Below, in pieces: positions 52,083 to 59,731 of a stretch of 64,000 bases of DNA. The translations under genes were made by a program, and so were the position numbers. Numbering within the stretch: the stretch's first letter is position 1; each line of letters opens with the position of its first letter. Location of the stretch: positions 6,757,001 to 6,821,000 of the forward strand of contig NZ_FNTD01000004.1 of assembly GCF_900104815.1 (NCBI RefSeq), given 5' to 3'. This stretch comes from Streptomyces misionensis. Its GTDB lineage: Bacteria; Actinomycetota; Actinomycetes; Streptomycetales; Streptomycetaceae. Under the pieces are notes generated by a model. It saw only the letters and a list, made by a program, of their open reading frames with translations. It did not search any database and was not told where the DNA came from.

Positions 52083-52643
52083 GTGGAAGACATGGCGGAC
52101 TCGACCGCGGCGGCCCGCGAGCCGGACGGACCCCATGAGCACGCGGCGGGCGGGCGGCCGCCCGGCGGGCACAGCACCCGCGAGGCCGTCCTCTTCGGCG
52201 GGGTCTACGGCGCCGTCCTCGCCAGCTCGATGGTCGCCGCCCTCAGCCGCTACGGCGGCACCACACCCGCCAGCCGCCGCTACGACGCCCTCTGGCTGCT
52301 GGTGACCGCGCTCGCCTCCGCCATGGCCCACGGCTACGCCCACTACATCGCCGAGCGCGCCCCGCACCGCCGCGGGGACGGCCTGCGCGCCGTGCGCGGG
52401 GAGTGGCCGCTGGTCACGGCGGTACTGCCGACCGTCTTCCTGCTCGCCGGCTCGGGCTGGGGGTGGTGGCCGGCGAAGGGCGTGGAGTACCCCGCGTTCG
52501 TCCTCAACATCCTGATCCTCTTCGGCCTCGGCTTGATCACCGCCCGCCAGGCCGCCCGCGCCTGGCCGTCCGCCGTCCTGATGGGCCTCGGCGACGCCCT
52601 CCTCGGCCTCGTCGTCGTGGTCGCCAACGCCCTCATCAAGTGA
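52083..52643 (+). CDS. Hypothetical integral membrane protein
   Basis: 186 aa from the GTG at 52083 (GGGGG 5 bases upstream); an ATG 3 codons on is possible. Hydrophilic N-terminus of about 30 residues (DGPHEHAAGGRPPGGHSTRE), then four to five membrane segments: AVLFGGVYGAVLASSMVAAL, ALWLLVTALASAMAHGYAHYIAE, PLVTAVLPTVFLLAGSGWGWW, YPAFVLNILILFGLGLITARQ, VLMGLGDALLGLVVVVANAL. His-containing helix SAMAHGYAHYIAERAPHRR. No characterised family recognised; ends 84 bases before tRNA-Pro copy 2. Confidence 0.8.
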   Translation: MEDMADSTAAAREPDGPHEHAAGGRPPGGHSTREAVLFGGVYGAVLASSMVAALSRYGGTTPASRRYDALWLLVTALASAMAHGYAHYIAERAPHRRGDGLRAVRGEWPLVTAVLPTVFLLAGSGWGWWPAKGVEYPAFVLNILILFGLGLITARQAARAWPSAVLMGLGDALLGLVVVVANALIK

Positions 52644-52680
52644 TCCGGCCGCCGATGTCCGGGCAGCCGCGCGCATACGG

Positions 52681-52686
52681 TAGGGT
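52681..52686 (+). promoter_or_regulatory. -10 box of tRNA-Pro copy 2
   Basis: TAGGGT ends 41 bases before the tRNA, the same spacing as TAAAGT before copy 1. Confidence 0.45.
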
Positions 52687-52727
52687 TGACCTGCGTGATC
52701 ACGCGGAACAGCCCGCGCGGAGCACGA

Positions 52728-52801
<74 letters not shown>

Positions 52802-52814
52802 CGGTAACGTCGCA

Positions 52815-52846
52815 GATCAGAGGGATCCTTCGGGGTCCCTCTGATC
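52815..52846 (+). terminator. Intrinsic terminator after tRNA-Pro copy 2
   Basis: GATCAGAGGGATCC (52815-52828), loop TTCG, GGGTCCCTCTGATC (52833-52846), one G-T wobble, then GTTTTC. The C(UUCG)G tetraloop and T-run make a textbook terminator. Confidence 0.93.
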
Positions 52847-52935
52847 GTTTTCATGGGCGCGGTCTCCTCCCGCTGGCCGACCGGCAGGAAACAGCCAGGA
52901 CGGCCAGTACGACGGAGAGCCAGGAAGCAGGTTGG

Positions 52936-53553
52936 CTACGACTGCTCTCTCAGTCGCGCCCAGGTCTGAGTGTCCAGGCTGTCATGGGGTCCCATGCGGG
53001 AGACTTCGGCGCCGTCACGCCCCAGGGCCACGATGACGGGACGGGCTCCACGACTGCTCTGGGGAGACGTCCACACAGCGACGAGACGGCGCTGCTCGGG
53101 GACCTCGATCCGGCGGGCACCGATGAGGACCTGCCCCACGTCCTGCCCGAGGCGTACTGTGACGCAACCGATCCATGGGGCCGCGGCGAGGGAGCGCGGA
53201 GGGTCGAGGCCGCGAGTGAGGCTGAGCGCGCCCCCGCCATTGCACACGTCGAGCACATCAACATCGACAGGATCGTTTCCGGAGCCGCTGCCGCCCCCGA
53301 CGTACCGCCACTGCCTGCCGAACCATTCCAGGAGCGCGATGTGCTCACGCATTCGCGATGACTTCGGACGCCACAGGATCCAGATCGCCCCGACACCGGC
53401 AGAGTCGTCGACATCCACCGACACCACGGTCAGCACGCGCCGCGGCACCCACCATGGCCGCGGCCTCTCTCCCGCCAGCGCCCGCTTCAGCACGCCCCGC
53501 AGAAGAAACTCCCACCGGGGTCCCGCACACACGGTCTCTCCCCATGCCGGCAT
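52936..53553 (-). CDS. Hypothetical protein
   Basis: 205 aa from ATG 53553 (MPAWGETVCAGPRWEFLLRGVLKRALAGERPRPW). The start is uncertain: no strong ribosome site; a TTG 11 codons earlier is possible. It reads like a real protein with alternating beta strands: VLTVVSVDVDD, GAIWILWRPK, LLEWFGRQWRYVGGG, IGCVTVRLGQDVGQVLIGARRIEVPEQRRLVAVWTSP, PVIVALGRDGAEVSRMGPHDSLDTQTWARL. No family recognised with certainty. It lies beside tRNA-Pro copy 2 and the gene remnant. Confidence 0.6.
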   Translation of the reverse strand: MPAWGETVCAGPRWEFLLRGVLKRALAGERPRPWWVPRRVLTVVSVDVDDSAGVGAIWILWRPKSSRMREHIALLEWFGRQWRYVGGGSGSGNDPVDVDVLDVCNGGGALSLTRGLDPPRSLAAAPWIGCVTVRLGQDVGQVLIGARRIEVPEQRRLVAVWTSPQSSRGARPVIVALGRDGAEVSRMGPHDSLDTQTWARLREQS

Positions 53554-53657
53554 ACGCCTGCGATACCCGGCGCGCGAGGGCGGCAAGCGCGCTGCTGCTG
53601 AGGCAACACCTCACTACCTCCGGTCAAAGATCTTTACGGGACATCATCGACCGTCCC

Positions 53658-53843
53658 GACGCTGCGCGGGTGCGTGTCGGCGTCGCAGACCTCTCCCGGG
53701 CGCGGCCCGTGGAGCGCGAAGCGGACGACGACCAAGAGGGCGGGCGCGGCCTGTGTCTCGGGGCGGCGCCGGCCGCCGACTGGGGCACGGATGAGCGGCG
53801 CTGGGGCAAGATCGTATGGGCGGACTCGGAGGCGCGCGGGTGA
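53658..53843 (+). pseudogene. C-terminal remnant of a histidine-kinase-like ATPase (RsbW-type)
   Basis: The frame reads VRVGVADLSRARPVEREADDD, then EGGRGLCLGAAPAADWGTDERRWGKIVWAD to a stop at 53843. This matches only the C-terminal third of anti-sigma-type ATPases, where VRVEVxDxS and GRGLxLVxALADxWG are the usual forms. The N-box (E..xNA) portion is missing; the frame upstream to 53358 is unrelated sequence antisense to the neighbouring gene. I infer a 5'-truncated relic. Confidence 0.6.
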
Positions 53844-53861
53844 CGGGAGACCCCCGGAGGG

Positions 53862-53901
53862 CGAAGCCCCGGCCGGTGAACTCCACCGAGCCGGGGCCTC
53901 G
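53862..53901. terminator. Hairpin between remnant and SDR gene
   Basis: CGAAGCCCCGGC (53862-53873) and GCCGGGGCCTCG (53890-53901) pair with one mismatch around a 16-base loop. Confidence 0.5.
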
Positions 53902-54009
53902 TCGTCTCACGGCCGTCTCACACAGGTCTCGCGAACTGCGAGGACGGACCCACTCCCTGACCTGTTCGGTCCTCTACAACCTGTCCCGACCCTGGGACCC
54001 GGGGAGGCG

Positions 54010-54771
54010 TCAGCCCTCGCGGCCCGGGAGCATGGTCAGGGCCCGGGAGCGCTGGGCCACGAGGTCGTCGTAGGTGCCGTCGCGCTCGGCCCAGCGGTGG
54101 CCCAGCACGCCCTTCACGAGGATCTCGCGGGGCGTGGGCTGCGCCGAGAGGAGTTCCATGACCTCGGTGGCGAAGCCGTCGAGCGGCAGTGCGTGCGGGT
54201 TCACCTTCTCCTGGCCCGCCGTGGCGACGGCCGGCGGGACCAGTTCGACGACGCCGACACCGGTGCCGTCGAGCTGCGCGCGCAGCGCCTCCGAGTAGGC
54301 GTGCACCGCGGCCTTCGAGGCGGCGTAGCTGGGCATGGGCGGGAACGGCAGGAAGGCGATGCCGGAGGTGACGGTGACGAAGGTGCCGGCGCCGCGCCCG
54401 ACCAGATGCGGGGTGAAGGCGTCGACGACCCGGATGGTGCCGAGCAGGTTGGTGTCGATAGTCGCCCGCGCAGCCTCGAAGTGCGCGGGGTCGCGCAGGT
54501 CCTCCAGGAGCATGACGCCCGACATGGTGACCACCGTGTCCAGCTCCGGGAACCGGTCGAGCACGGCGTCGCGCAGGGCCGCGACGGAGGAATCGTCGGT
54601 GACGTCGACGCGGAACGTGCCGAAACCCTCCCCGGCGAGCTTTGCGAGGGCCTCCTGGTTGCGGCCGCCGACGGCCACGGTGCTGCCCGCCGCGGCGAAC
54701 CGCCGGGCCAGCTCCCGCCCGATGCCCGAGGTTCCGCCGACGACCAGGACGGTGCGGTTGGAGAGATCCAC
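54010..54771 (-). CDS. Short-chain dehydrogenase/reductase (DltE-like)
   Basis: 253 aa, GTG start with AAGGGAAG upstream. Classical SDR: cofactor motif GGTSGIG (12-18), VDVTDD, catalytic Ser in TVTSGIAFLPF, Y149 and K153 in SYAASK. R in AVGGRNQEAL suggests NADPH preference. Substrate unknown. Divergent from an XRE/MmyB-type regulator, the common arrangement in which the regulator represses its neighbouring reductase. Confidence 0.93.
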   Translation of the reverse strand: MDLSNRTVLVVGGTSGIGRELARRFAAAGSTVAVGGRNQEALAKLAGEGFGTFRVDVTDDSSVAALRDAVLDRFPELDTVVTMSGVMLLEDLRDPAHFEAARATIDTNLLGTIRVVDAFTPHLVGRGAGTFVTVTSGIAFLPFPPMPSYAASKAAVHAYSEALRAQLDGTGVGVVELVPPAVATAGQEKVNPHALPLDGFATEVMELLSAQPTPREILVKGVLGHRWAERDGTYDDLVAQRSRALTMLPGREG

Positions 54772-54847
54772 GAGATCTTCCCTTCGATCTTATGAACAGT
54801 TCCCTCGCAGTCTCGGCCGCGCCCGCCGGGTGTGGCAGTGCCCCCGT

Positions 54848-54882
54848 CTTCCCTGGTCCCGGCCTTCCCTGGTCCTGCCAGG
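54848..54882. promoter_or_regulatory. Direct and inverted repeats in the SDR/XRE divergent promoter
   Basis: CTTCCCTGGTCC occurs at 54848-54859 and 54864-54875, 16 bases apart; CCTGG (54868-54872) and CCAGG (54878-54882) also form a dyad. Candidate binding sites for the XRE regulator encoded at 54922. Confidence 0.4.
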
Positions 54883-54921
54883 GCCCCCTCTCGCACCCGC
54901 GCACCGCATTACGGTGTCGGT

Positions 54922-55800
54922 ATGAAGGACGTCGGTACGAAGGACGAGGAATCCGACAACCGGCTCGGCGCCTACCTGCGCGCCCGGCGTGAGCTGGTGA
55001 CACCGGAGCAGGCGGGGCTGCCGCCCGGCGGCAACCGCCGGGTGCCCGGCCTGCGCCGGGAGGAGGTCGCGCTGCTCGCCGGGATCAGCCCCGACTACTA
55101 CCTGCGCCTGGAACGGGGCCGGGACAAGAACCCCTCCGTCCAGGTCCTCGAAGCCCTCGCGCATGTCCTGCGGCTCGACGACGTCGAGCGCACGTATCTG
55201 CTCGGCCTCGCGGCGGCGCGCCCCCGGGCGCCGCGCCGCAAACGGCCCGAGCACGTGCCGGCGCGGGTGCACCAGCTGCTCGCCCACCTCCAGATCCCCG
55301 CGTTCGTCGAAGGCCGGGCGTTCGACGTCCTGGCCTCGAACCCGATGGCCGTCGCCCTCTCCCCGCGCCTGCGGCCCGGCGAGAACCGGCTGCGCTCCCT
55401 GCTCCTCGACCCCGAGGAGCGGGCCTTCCACCAGGACTGGGCGAGGGCCACCGCCGACTTCGTCGCGGCCCTGCGCACCACCATCGGCGACGACACCGAC
55501 AACCCCCGGTTCGTCGAGCTGGTCGGCGAACTCGCGCTGTCCAGCCAGCGGTTCCGCTCCCTGTGGGCCCGCCACGACGTCCGCGGCCTCGACGGGGGCA
55601 CGACCACGGTCCACCACCCCGTGGTCGGCGAACTGCGCCTGCACCGCGACAAACTCCCGGTCGACGACGTCATCCTCGTCGTCTACTACCCCGACAAGGA
55701 CAGCGACAGCGACGAGAAACTGCGGCTGCTCGCCGCGCTGTCGCACAGCGAGGCCACCGGCCCGGCGCGGGACGGAACGGCGGACGTCACGCGCGGGTGA
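54922..55800 (+). CDS. XRE-family regulator with MmyB-like ligand-binding domain
   Basis: 292 aa, ATG at 54922. HTH_31: LGAYLRARRELVTPEQAGLPPGGNRRVPGLRREEVALLAGISPDYYLRLERGRDKNPSVQVLEALAHVLRLDDVERTYL, then an MmyB-type PAS-like domain (IPAFVEGRAFDVLASNPMAVALSP, RSLLLDPEERAFHQDWARATADFVAALRTTIG, FRSLWARHDVRG, HHPVVGELRLHRDKLPVDD). These actinobacterial regulators usually control a divergent SDR gene, which fits here. Confidence 0.93.
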   Translation: MKDVGTKDEESDNRLGAYLRARRELVTPEQAGLPPGGNRRVPGLRREEVALLAGISPDYYLRLERGRDKNPSVQVLEALAHVLRLDDVERTYLLGLAAARPRAPRRKRPEHVPARVHQLLAHLQIPAFVEGRAFDVLASNPMAVALSPRLRPGENRLRSLLLDPEERAFHQDWARATADFVAALRTTIGDDTDNPRFVELVGELALSSQRFRSLWARHDVRGLDGGTTTVHHPVVGELRLHRDKLPVDDVILVVYYPDKDSDSDEKLRLLAALSHSEATGPARDGTADVTRG

Positions 55801-55898
55801 CGGGCGCGCGGGGCGGGCACCGCCCGGCGCGAACGCGTCGAGGACCCGGCCGAGGGGTGGGGTCGCCTCGGCGTGTCGGGGGATGGCAGGATGTCGGG

Positions 55899-56261
55899 AT
55901 GCGCTGGGAGTCAGAGACGTTCGTGCAGGTCCGACGGCATAGTCGGGTCTTCGAGGTCGTGGTGCGCGGTGAGATCGACTACGACGAGAGCGACCTGCTC
56001 GGCGCTGCCTGGGACGAGGCGGACGAGTACGACATGCCGGCCACGGTGGTGGACCTGACGGGGCTGACCTTCGGCGACAGCCAGCTGCTCCGTTCGCTGC
56101 TGGACGCGCGGCGGCGCCACCAGGCCAACGGCCGCGTCTTCGTCCTCCTCGGCCCCTTGCAGGAGAGTGTCACCAGGCTGCTCACCATCAGTGGCACCCT
56201 GGAGCACTTCACCCTCACGAACTCCCGCGCCGAGGCGGTGCGTACCACCGGCGGGTGGTGA
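55899..56261 (+). CDS. STAS-domain anti-sigma antagonist
   Basis: 120 aa, ATG at 55899. STAS fold with FEVVVRGEIDYDESDLL and VVDLTGLTFGDSQLLRSLLDARRRHQANGRVFVLLGP. The phospho-acceptor loop is GDSQLL; the Ser is present though the usual DSSGL is modified. Probably binds the HATPase/anti-sigma encoded at 57273 and is the entry gene of the SigB/F-type operon (131 bases before the sigma gene). Confidence 0.88.
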   Translation: MRWESETFVQVRRHSRVFEVVVRGEIDYDESDLLGAAWDEADEYDMPATVVDLTGLTFGDSQLLRSLLDARRRHQANGRVFVLLGPLQESVTRLLTISGTLEHFTLTNSRAEAVRTTGGW

Positions 56262-56309
56262 CGGGCGCCGCCCGTGCCGCGCCGGCCGGCGTGATCGTCG
56301 TCACGGCGT

Positions 56310-56334
56310 GCATGTGCGGCGCGGACCGGGGTAA
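56310..56334 (+). promoter_or_regulatory. SigB-type autoregulatory promoter candidate
   Basis: GCAT (56310-56313), 15-base spacer, GGGTAA (56329-56334), fitting the Streptomyces SigB-group pattern GNNT-N14-16-GGGTA(C/T) except the last base. It would let the sigma factor promote its own gene. Confidence 0.45.
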
Positions 56335-56352
56335 CCGGGCGCGAGCAAGGAC

Positions 56353-56371
56353 AGCCGCCGCAACGGCGGCT
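56353..56371 (+). promoter_or_regulatory. Hairpin in the sigma-gene leader
   Basis: AGCCGCCG-CAA-CGGCGGCT, perfect 8-base arms with 3-base loop, ending 21 bases before the TTG start and upstream of the GGGGAG site. Confidence 0.45.
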
Positions 56372-56392
56372 CGGGTACGAAAGGGGAGCGGG

Positions 56393-57250
56393 TTGACTGC
56401 GATCGGCGCGGTGAAGACGGACGTCTGCGCGGCAGACGGGACGGTGGAGTTGACCGGAGTCACGGACCCCGCGGCTGTGGCCCCCAAGGACGCGCGCGAG
56501 CTGTCGAAGGTCTTCTTCGACCAACTGGCACGGCTGGAGGAGGGAACCCCGGAGTACCAGTACGCGCGCAACACGCTGATCGAGATGAACATGTCCCTGG
56601 TCCGCTACGCGGCCGGCCGGTTCCGCAGCCGCGGGCCGGAGGAGATGGAGGACATCGTCCAGGTCGGCATGATCGGGCTGATCAAGGCGATCGACCGGTT
56701 CGAGATCTCCCGGGAGGTGGAGTTCACCTCCTTCGCCGTGCCGTACATCGTGGGCGAGATCAAGCGGTTCTTCCGTGACACGTCCTGGGCGGTGCACGTG
56801 CCGCGGCGGTTGCAGGAGGCCCGGGTCCAACTGGCCCGCGCCACCGAGGAACTGCGCAGCCGGCTGGGCCGTACGCCCACCGTCAAGGAACTGTCCGAGC
56901 TGATGTGCCTGTCCGAGGACGAGGTGGTCGAGGCCCGGCTGGCCTCCAACGGCTACAACTCCGCCTCCCTGGACGCGGCCATCGGCGGCAGCGAGGACGG
57001 CGAGTCCGCGTTGCAGGACTTCATCGGGACCGAGGACGCGGCGCTCGAACTGGTCGAGGACTTCCACGCCCTCGCGCCGATGATCGCCGAACTGGAGGAG
57101 CGCGACCGGCTGCTGCTGCACCTGCGGTTCGTGGAGGAGCTGACCCAGGCCCAGATCGGCGAGCGGCTCGGGGTGTCCCAGATGCACGTTTCCCGGCTGC
57201 TGTCGCGCACGCTCAAGCGGCTCAAGGAGGGTCTGCTGGCCACCACGTGA
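56393..57250 (+). CDS. SigB/SigF-group RNA polymerase sigma factor
   Basis: 285 aa from TTG 56393 (LTAIGAVKTDV), chosen for GGGGAG just upstream; longer frames exist. Region 2: TLIEMNMSLVRYAAGRFRSRGPEEMEDIVQVGMIGLIKAIDRFEISREVEFTSFAVPYIVGEIKRFFRDTSWAVHVPRR; region 3 VQLARATEELRSRLGRTPTVKELSELM; region 4 RFVEELTQAQIGERLGVSQMHVSRLLSRTLKRL. This is the stress/sporulation sigma group controlled by anti-sigma HATPases and STAS proteins, all encoded next to it. Confidence 0.95.
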   Translation: MTAIGAVKTDVCAADGTVELTGVTDPAAVAPKDARELSKVFFDQLARLEEGTPEYQYARNTLIEMNMSLVRYAAGRFRSRGPEEMEDIVQVGMIGLIKAIDRFEISREVEFTSFAVPYIVGEIKRFFRDTSWAVHVPRRLQEARVQLARATEELRSRLGRTPTVKELSELMCLSEDEVVEARLASNGYNSASLDAAIGGSEDGESALQDFIGTEDAALELVEDFHALAPMIAELEERDRLLLHLRFVEELTQAQIGERLGVSQMHVSRLLSRTLKRLKEGLLATT

Positions 57251-57272
57251 CACACGTCATGAAAATCGGGGG

Positions 57273-57845
57273 ATGGAGTCCGGGATGCGGGGTATTGGCG
57301 GGCGAGTGAACGCAGTGCGAACGACGCCCATGGCGTCCTGGGCCCCTGCCGGCGCCGGGCGGAGCATGCCCGTGGAACCGCCCGCCGCGGCCGTGGAGTT
57401 CGACGGAGACGTCGGCTGCATCGCCGCGGCGCGGCACCACGCGGCCCGGTTCCTGGACCGCGCGCGGACGGAACACGGCATCGAGGTCTCCGACCGGGCC
57501 CTGGACCTCACCCAGCTCGTGGTCAGCGAAGTGGTCACCAACGCCTGCAAGTACGCCCCCGGCCCGTTCGGCCTGGACCTGCGGATCACCGGCGGCCTGA
57601 TCGAGATCTCGGTGCGGGACTCCGATCCCGCGCTGCCGGCGGCCCGGGCCGCCGAACCGAGCCGGGTGGGGCAGCACGGCCTGGAGATCGTCCTGGCCGT
57701 CGCCGAGACCTTCGAGGCGCGCCGCGAGGGCACGGGCAAGAGGGTCACCGCCCGCGTCGCCCTCGCGGACACCGGCACCACCGGGCGCGCGGCCGGCCGG
57801 AGCCCCGGCGCGCGCCCGGCTACGAGCGCCCCCGGCGCACGGTGA
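57273..57845 (+). CDS. Anti-sigma-type HATPase (RsbW/SpoIIAB-like)
   Basis: 190 aa from ATG 57273; GTG 57309 is an alternative. N-box VVSEVVTNACKYAP with catalytic Asn, G1 box SVRDSDPALP, G2 box GQHGLEIVLAVAE. As in RsbW, it should bind and inactivate the sigma factor and phosphorylate STAS partners. C-terminal tail is Ala/Gly/Arg-rich (GTTGRAAGRSPGARPATSAP), unrelated to the domain. The stop overlaps the SpoIIE start (GTGA). Confidence 0.9.
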   Translation: MESGMRGIGGRVNAVRTTPMASWAPAGAGRSMPVEPPAAAVEFDGDVGCIAAARHHAARFLDRARTEHGIEVSDRALDLTQLVVSEVVTNACKYAPGPFGLDLRITGGLIEISVRDSDPALPAARAAEPSRVGQHGLEIVLAVAETFEARREGTGKRVTARVALADTGTTGRAAGRSPGARPATSAPGAR

Positions 57846-59731
57846 CACACCCGGCCCGCGGCACCCGCCGGGCCCGGAATCCGGCCCTACCCCTTGCCCC
57901 GGTATCTGACGGGCCCGCAGCCGGCCTGCCCCCGGCGCGAATTGCCCCCGGCCGGGCGAAGCGGGTTGCGTCCGGCAGCAGGATGCGCAACTGTTGCCGG
58001 AAGGCATCTATTTCCCAGGGCAGGAAGGTGGTGGGGCGCGCTTCGGGCGTGCCCCTGCTTGTGTGCGCATTTCGCGGCTCCCCTGCAAGCCCGCGCGACG
58101 TCGCCGCCCGTGTCGGTGCGGCGTGGGGCGAGGCCCCCTGCCCCGTGCTGGTCGTCGACCGGCACGGCGCCCTCGTGCGGCTCAACCGGGCCGCCCGCTC
58201 CCTCCTGCCACAGGCCGCCGACGGCGACCGGCTGGACGGCATCGCACCGGCCTGGCTGTCCGACGCCCATCGGCACGTGGTCGAAGGCACCCCGGGCGCC
58301 ACGCCGGGCCCGCTGACCGGCGCCATCGACGAACGCGTCTTCGAGGCCCATCCCTCGCCGTCCACGGACGGGGGCGTGGTGTGGTGGCTGGTCGACGACA
58401 CCGACCGCCGCCGGGCCGAACAGGCCCTGCACAGCGCCCATGAGCGGGCCGACGTCCTCGCGGAGGCGTCCAGTCGGCTCCTGTCCACGCTGCACGTGCC
58501 CCGCTGCATGGAGGAGGTCGCCGCCATGGCCGCCGAGCACCTGGCCGAGGCGGCCGTGCTCGTGGCGCCCCCGCACGGCCGGCGCCACACCCTGACGTAC
58601 GCGCGCCGCGGCGGGCCGGTGAGCCAGGTGACCCGGAAGATCGATCCGTTCGGCGTGCACGGCCTCAGCGAGGCCCTCCAGGGCTTCCCGCCCGTGCCGG
58701 CGCGCTGGATCGATCCCCGCGACATCCCGGACTGGCTGCTCCCCGACGGGTTTACCGAGCCGCCCGGCTCCGTCATCATCGCCCCGCTGCCCGGCCACGG
58801 GGTGCCCGCCGGGGCGCTGGTCCTGCTGCGCGCCGGCACCGAGAGGTCCTTCTCCGACGGGGAGGAGGCGTTCGCCCGGCTGTTCGCCGCGCGGGCCGGG
58901 GCCGCCCTGTCCGCGGCCCGGCTCTACACCGAACAGGCCGCCATCACCGCCACGTTGATGCGCGAACTGCTCCCGCCCACCCTGGAGCGGGTGCACGGGG
59001 TGGAGTACGCGGCCGGATACCGCCCGGCCAAGGACCACGAACGGGTCGGCGGCGACTTCTACGACTTCCACCCCGGCGCCGACCCCGACCAGGAGACCGT
59101 CGTCGTCCTCGGCGACGTCGCGGGCAAGGGCCTGGACGCGGCCGTGCTGACCGGCAAGATCCGCAACACCCTGCACGCGCTGCTGCCGCTCGCCGCCGAC
59201 CACCAGCGGGTCCTGGCCCTGCTCAACGGCGCCCTGCTGACCTCGCACCACGCCCGGTTCGCCACGCTGGTGCTCGCCTCGGTGAGCCGCCGGGACGGGC
59301 GCGTGCGGGCCCGGCTGACCAGCGCCGGGCACCTGCCGCCGCTGATCGTCCGGGAGAACGGCGAGGTGGAACAGGTCCCCACCCGCGGCACGCTGGTCGG
59401 CGCGCTGCCCGCGGTGAGCGCGCGCACGGTCGAGACGACGCTGGCGCCGGGGGAGACCTGCCTGCTGTACACCGACGGGATCACCGAGGCGCGCGGCGGC
59501 CCGCTCGGTGACGAGTTCTTCGGCGAGGCCCGGCTCAGGCGCGCGCTGGCCGAGTGCGCCGGCATGCCGGCCGAAGCGGTCGTGGAACGGGTGCAGATGC
59601 TCGCCGCGCAGTGGCTCGGCGGGGGCCGCCACGACGACATGGCCGTCCTCGCCATCAGCGCGCCCAGGAACGGTCCGCTGTCGGTGGCGGGCGGCGAGGG
59701 CCGGCCGTCGCAGAGCAGGAGGAGCAGGTGA
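57842..59731 (+). CDS. PAS-GAF-SpoIIE phosphatase of the partner-switching operon
   Basis: Up to 629 aa from a GTGA-overlapping GTG; the first 60 residues are low-complexity so the true start may be later (for example ATG 57983 or GTG 58028). PAS at about 90-190 (PVLVVDRHGALVRLNRAARSLLP), GAF at about 200-360 (SSRLLSTLHVPRCMEEVAAMAAEHL), SpoIIE/PP2C at 395-610: VGGDFYDF, LGDVAGKGLDAAVLTGKIRN, LTSAGHLPPLIV, LLYTDGITEAR, GGGRHDDMAVLAI. All metal-binding Asps are intact. It should dephosphorylate STAS partners and so free the sigma factor. Confidence 0.92.
   Translation: MTHPARGTRRARNPALPLAPVSDGPAAGLPPARIAPGRAKRVASGSRMRNCCRKASISQGRKVVGRASGVPLLVCAFRGSPASPRDVAARVGAAWGEAPCPVLVVDRHGALVRLNRAARSLLPQAADGDRLDGIAPAWLSDAHRHVVEGTPGATPGPLTGAIDERVFEAHPSPSTDGGVVWWLVDDTDRRRAEQALHSAHERADVLAEASSRLLSTLHVPRCMEEVAAMAAEHLAEAAVLVAPPHGRRHTLTYARRGGPVSQVTRKIDPFGVHGLSEALQGFPPVPARWIDPRDIPDWLLPDGFTEPPGSVIIAPLPGHGVPAGALVLLRAGTERSFSDGEEAFARLFAARAGAALSAARLYTEQAAITATLMRELLPPTLERVHGVEYAAGYRPAKDHERVGGDFYDFHPGADPDQETVVVLGDVAGKGLDAAVLTGKIRNTLHALLPLAADHQRVLALLNGALLTSHHARFATLVLASVSRRDGRVRARLTSAGHLPPLIVRENGEVEQVPTRGTLVGALPAVSARTVETTLAPGETCLLYTDGITEARGGPLGDEFFGEARLRRALAECAGMPAEAVVERVQMLAAQWLGGGRHDDMAVLAISAPRNGPLSVAGGEGRPSQSRRSR

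Larger units (their letters stand above)
53554..54009. other. Region with gene remnant and terminator
   Basis: No intact gene. It holds the plus-strand ATPase remnant (53658-53843) and the hairpin at 53862-53901. Base composition is slightly less GC-rich at 53600-53650 (CTACCTCCGGTCAAAGATC). Confidence 0.5.

Noticed and set aside
53358-53657. N-terminal part of the frame that ends in the ATPase remnant
   Set aside because: It is antisense to the hypothetical protein gene and has no ATPase N-box, so only the C-terminal part is called as a relic.
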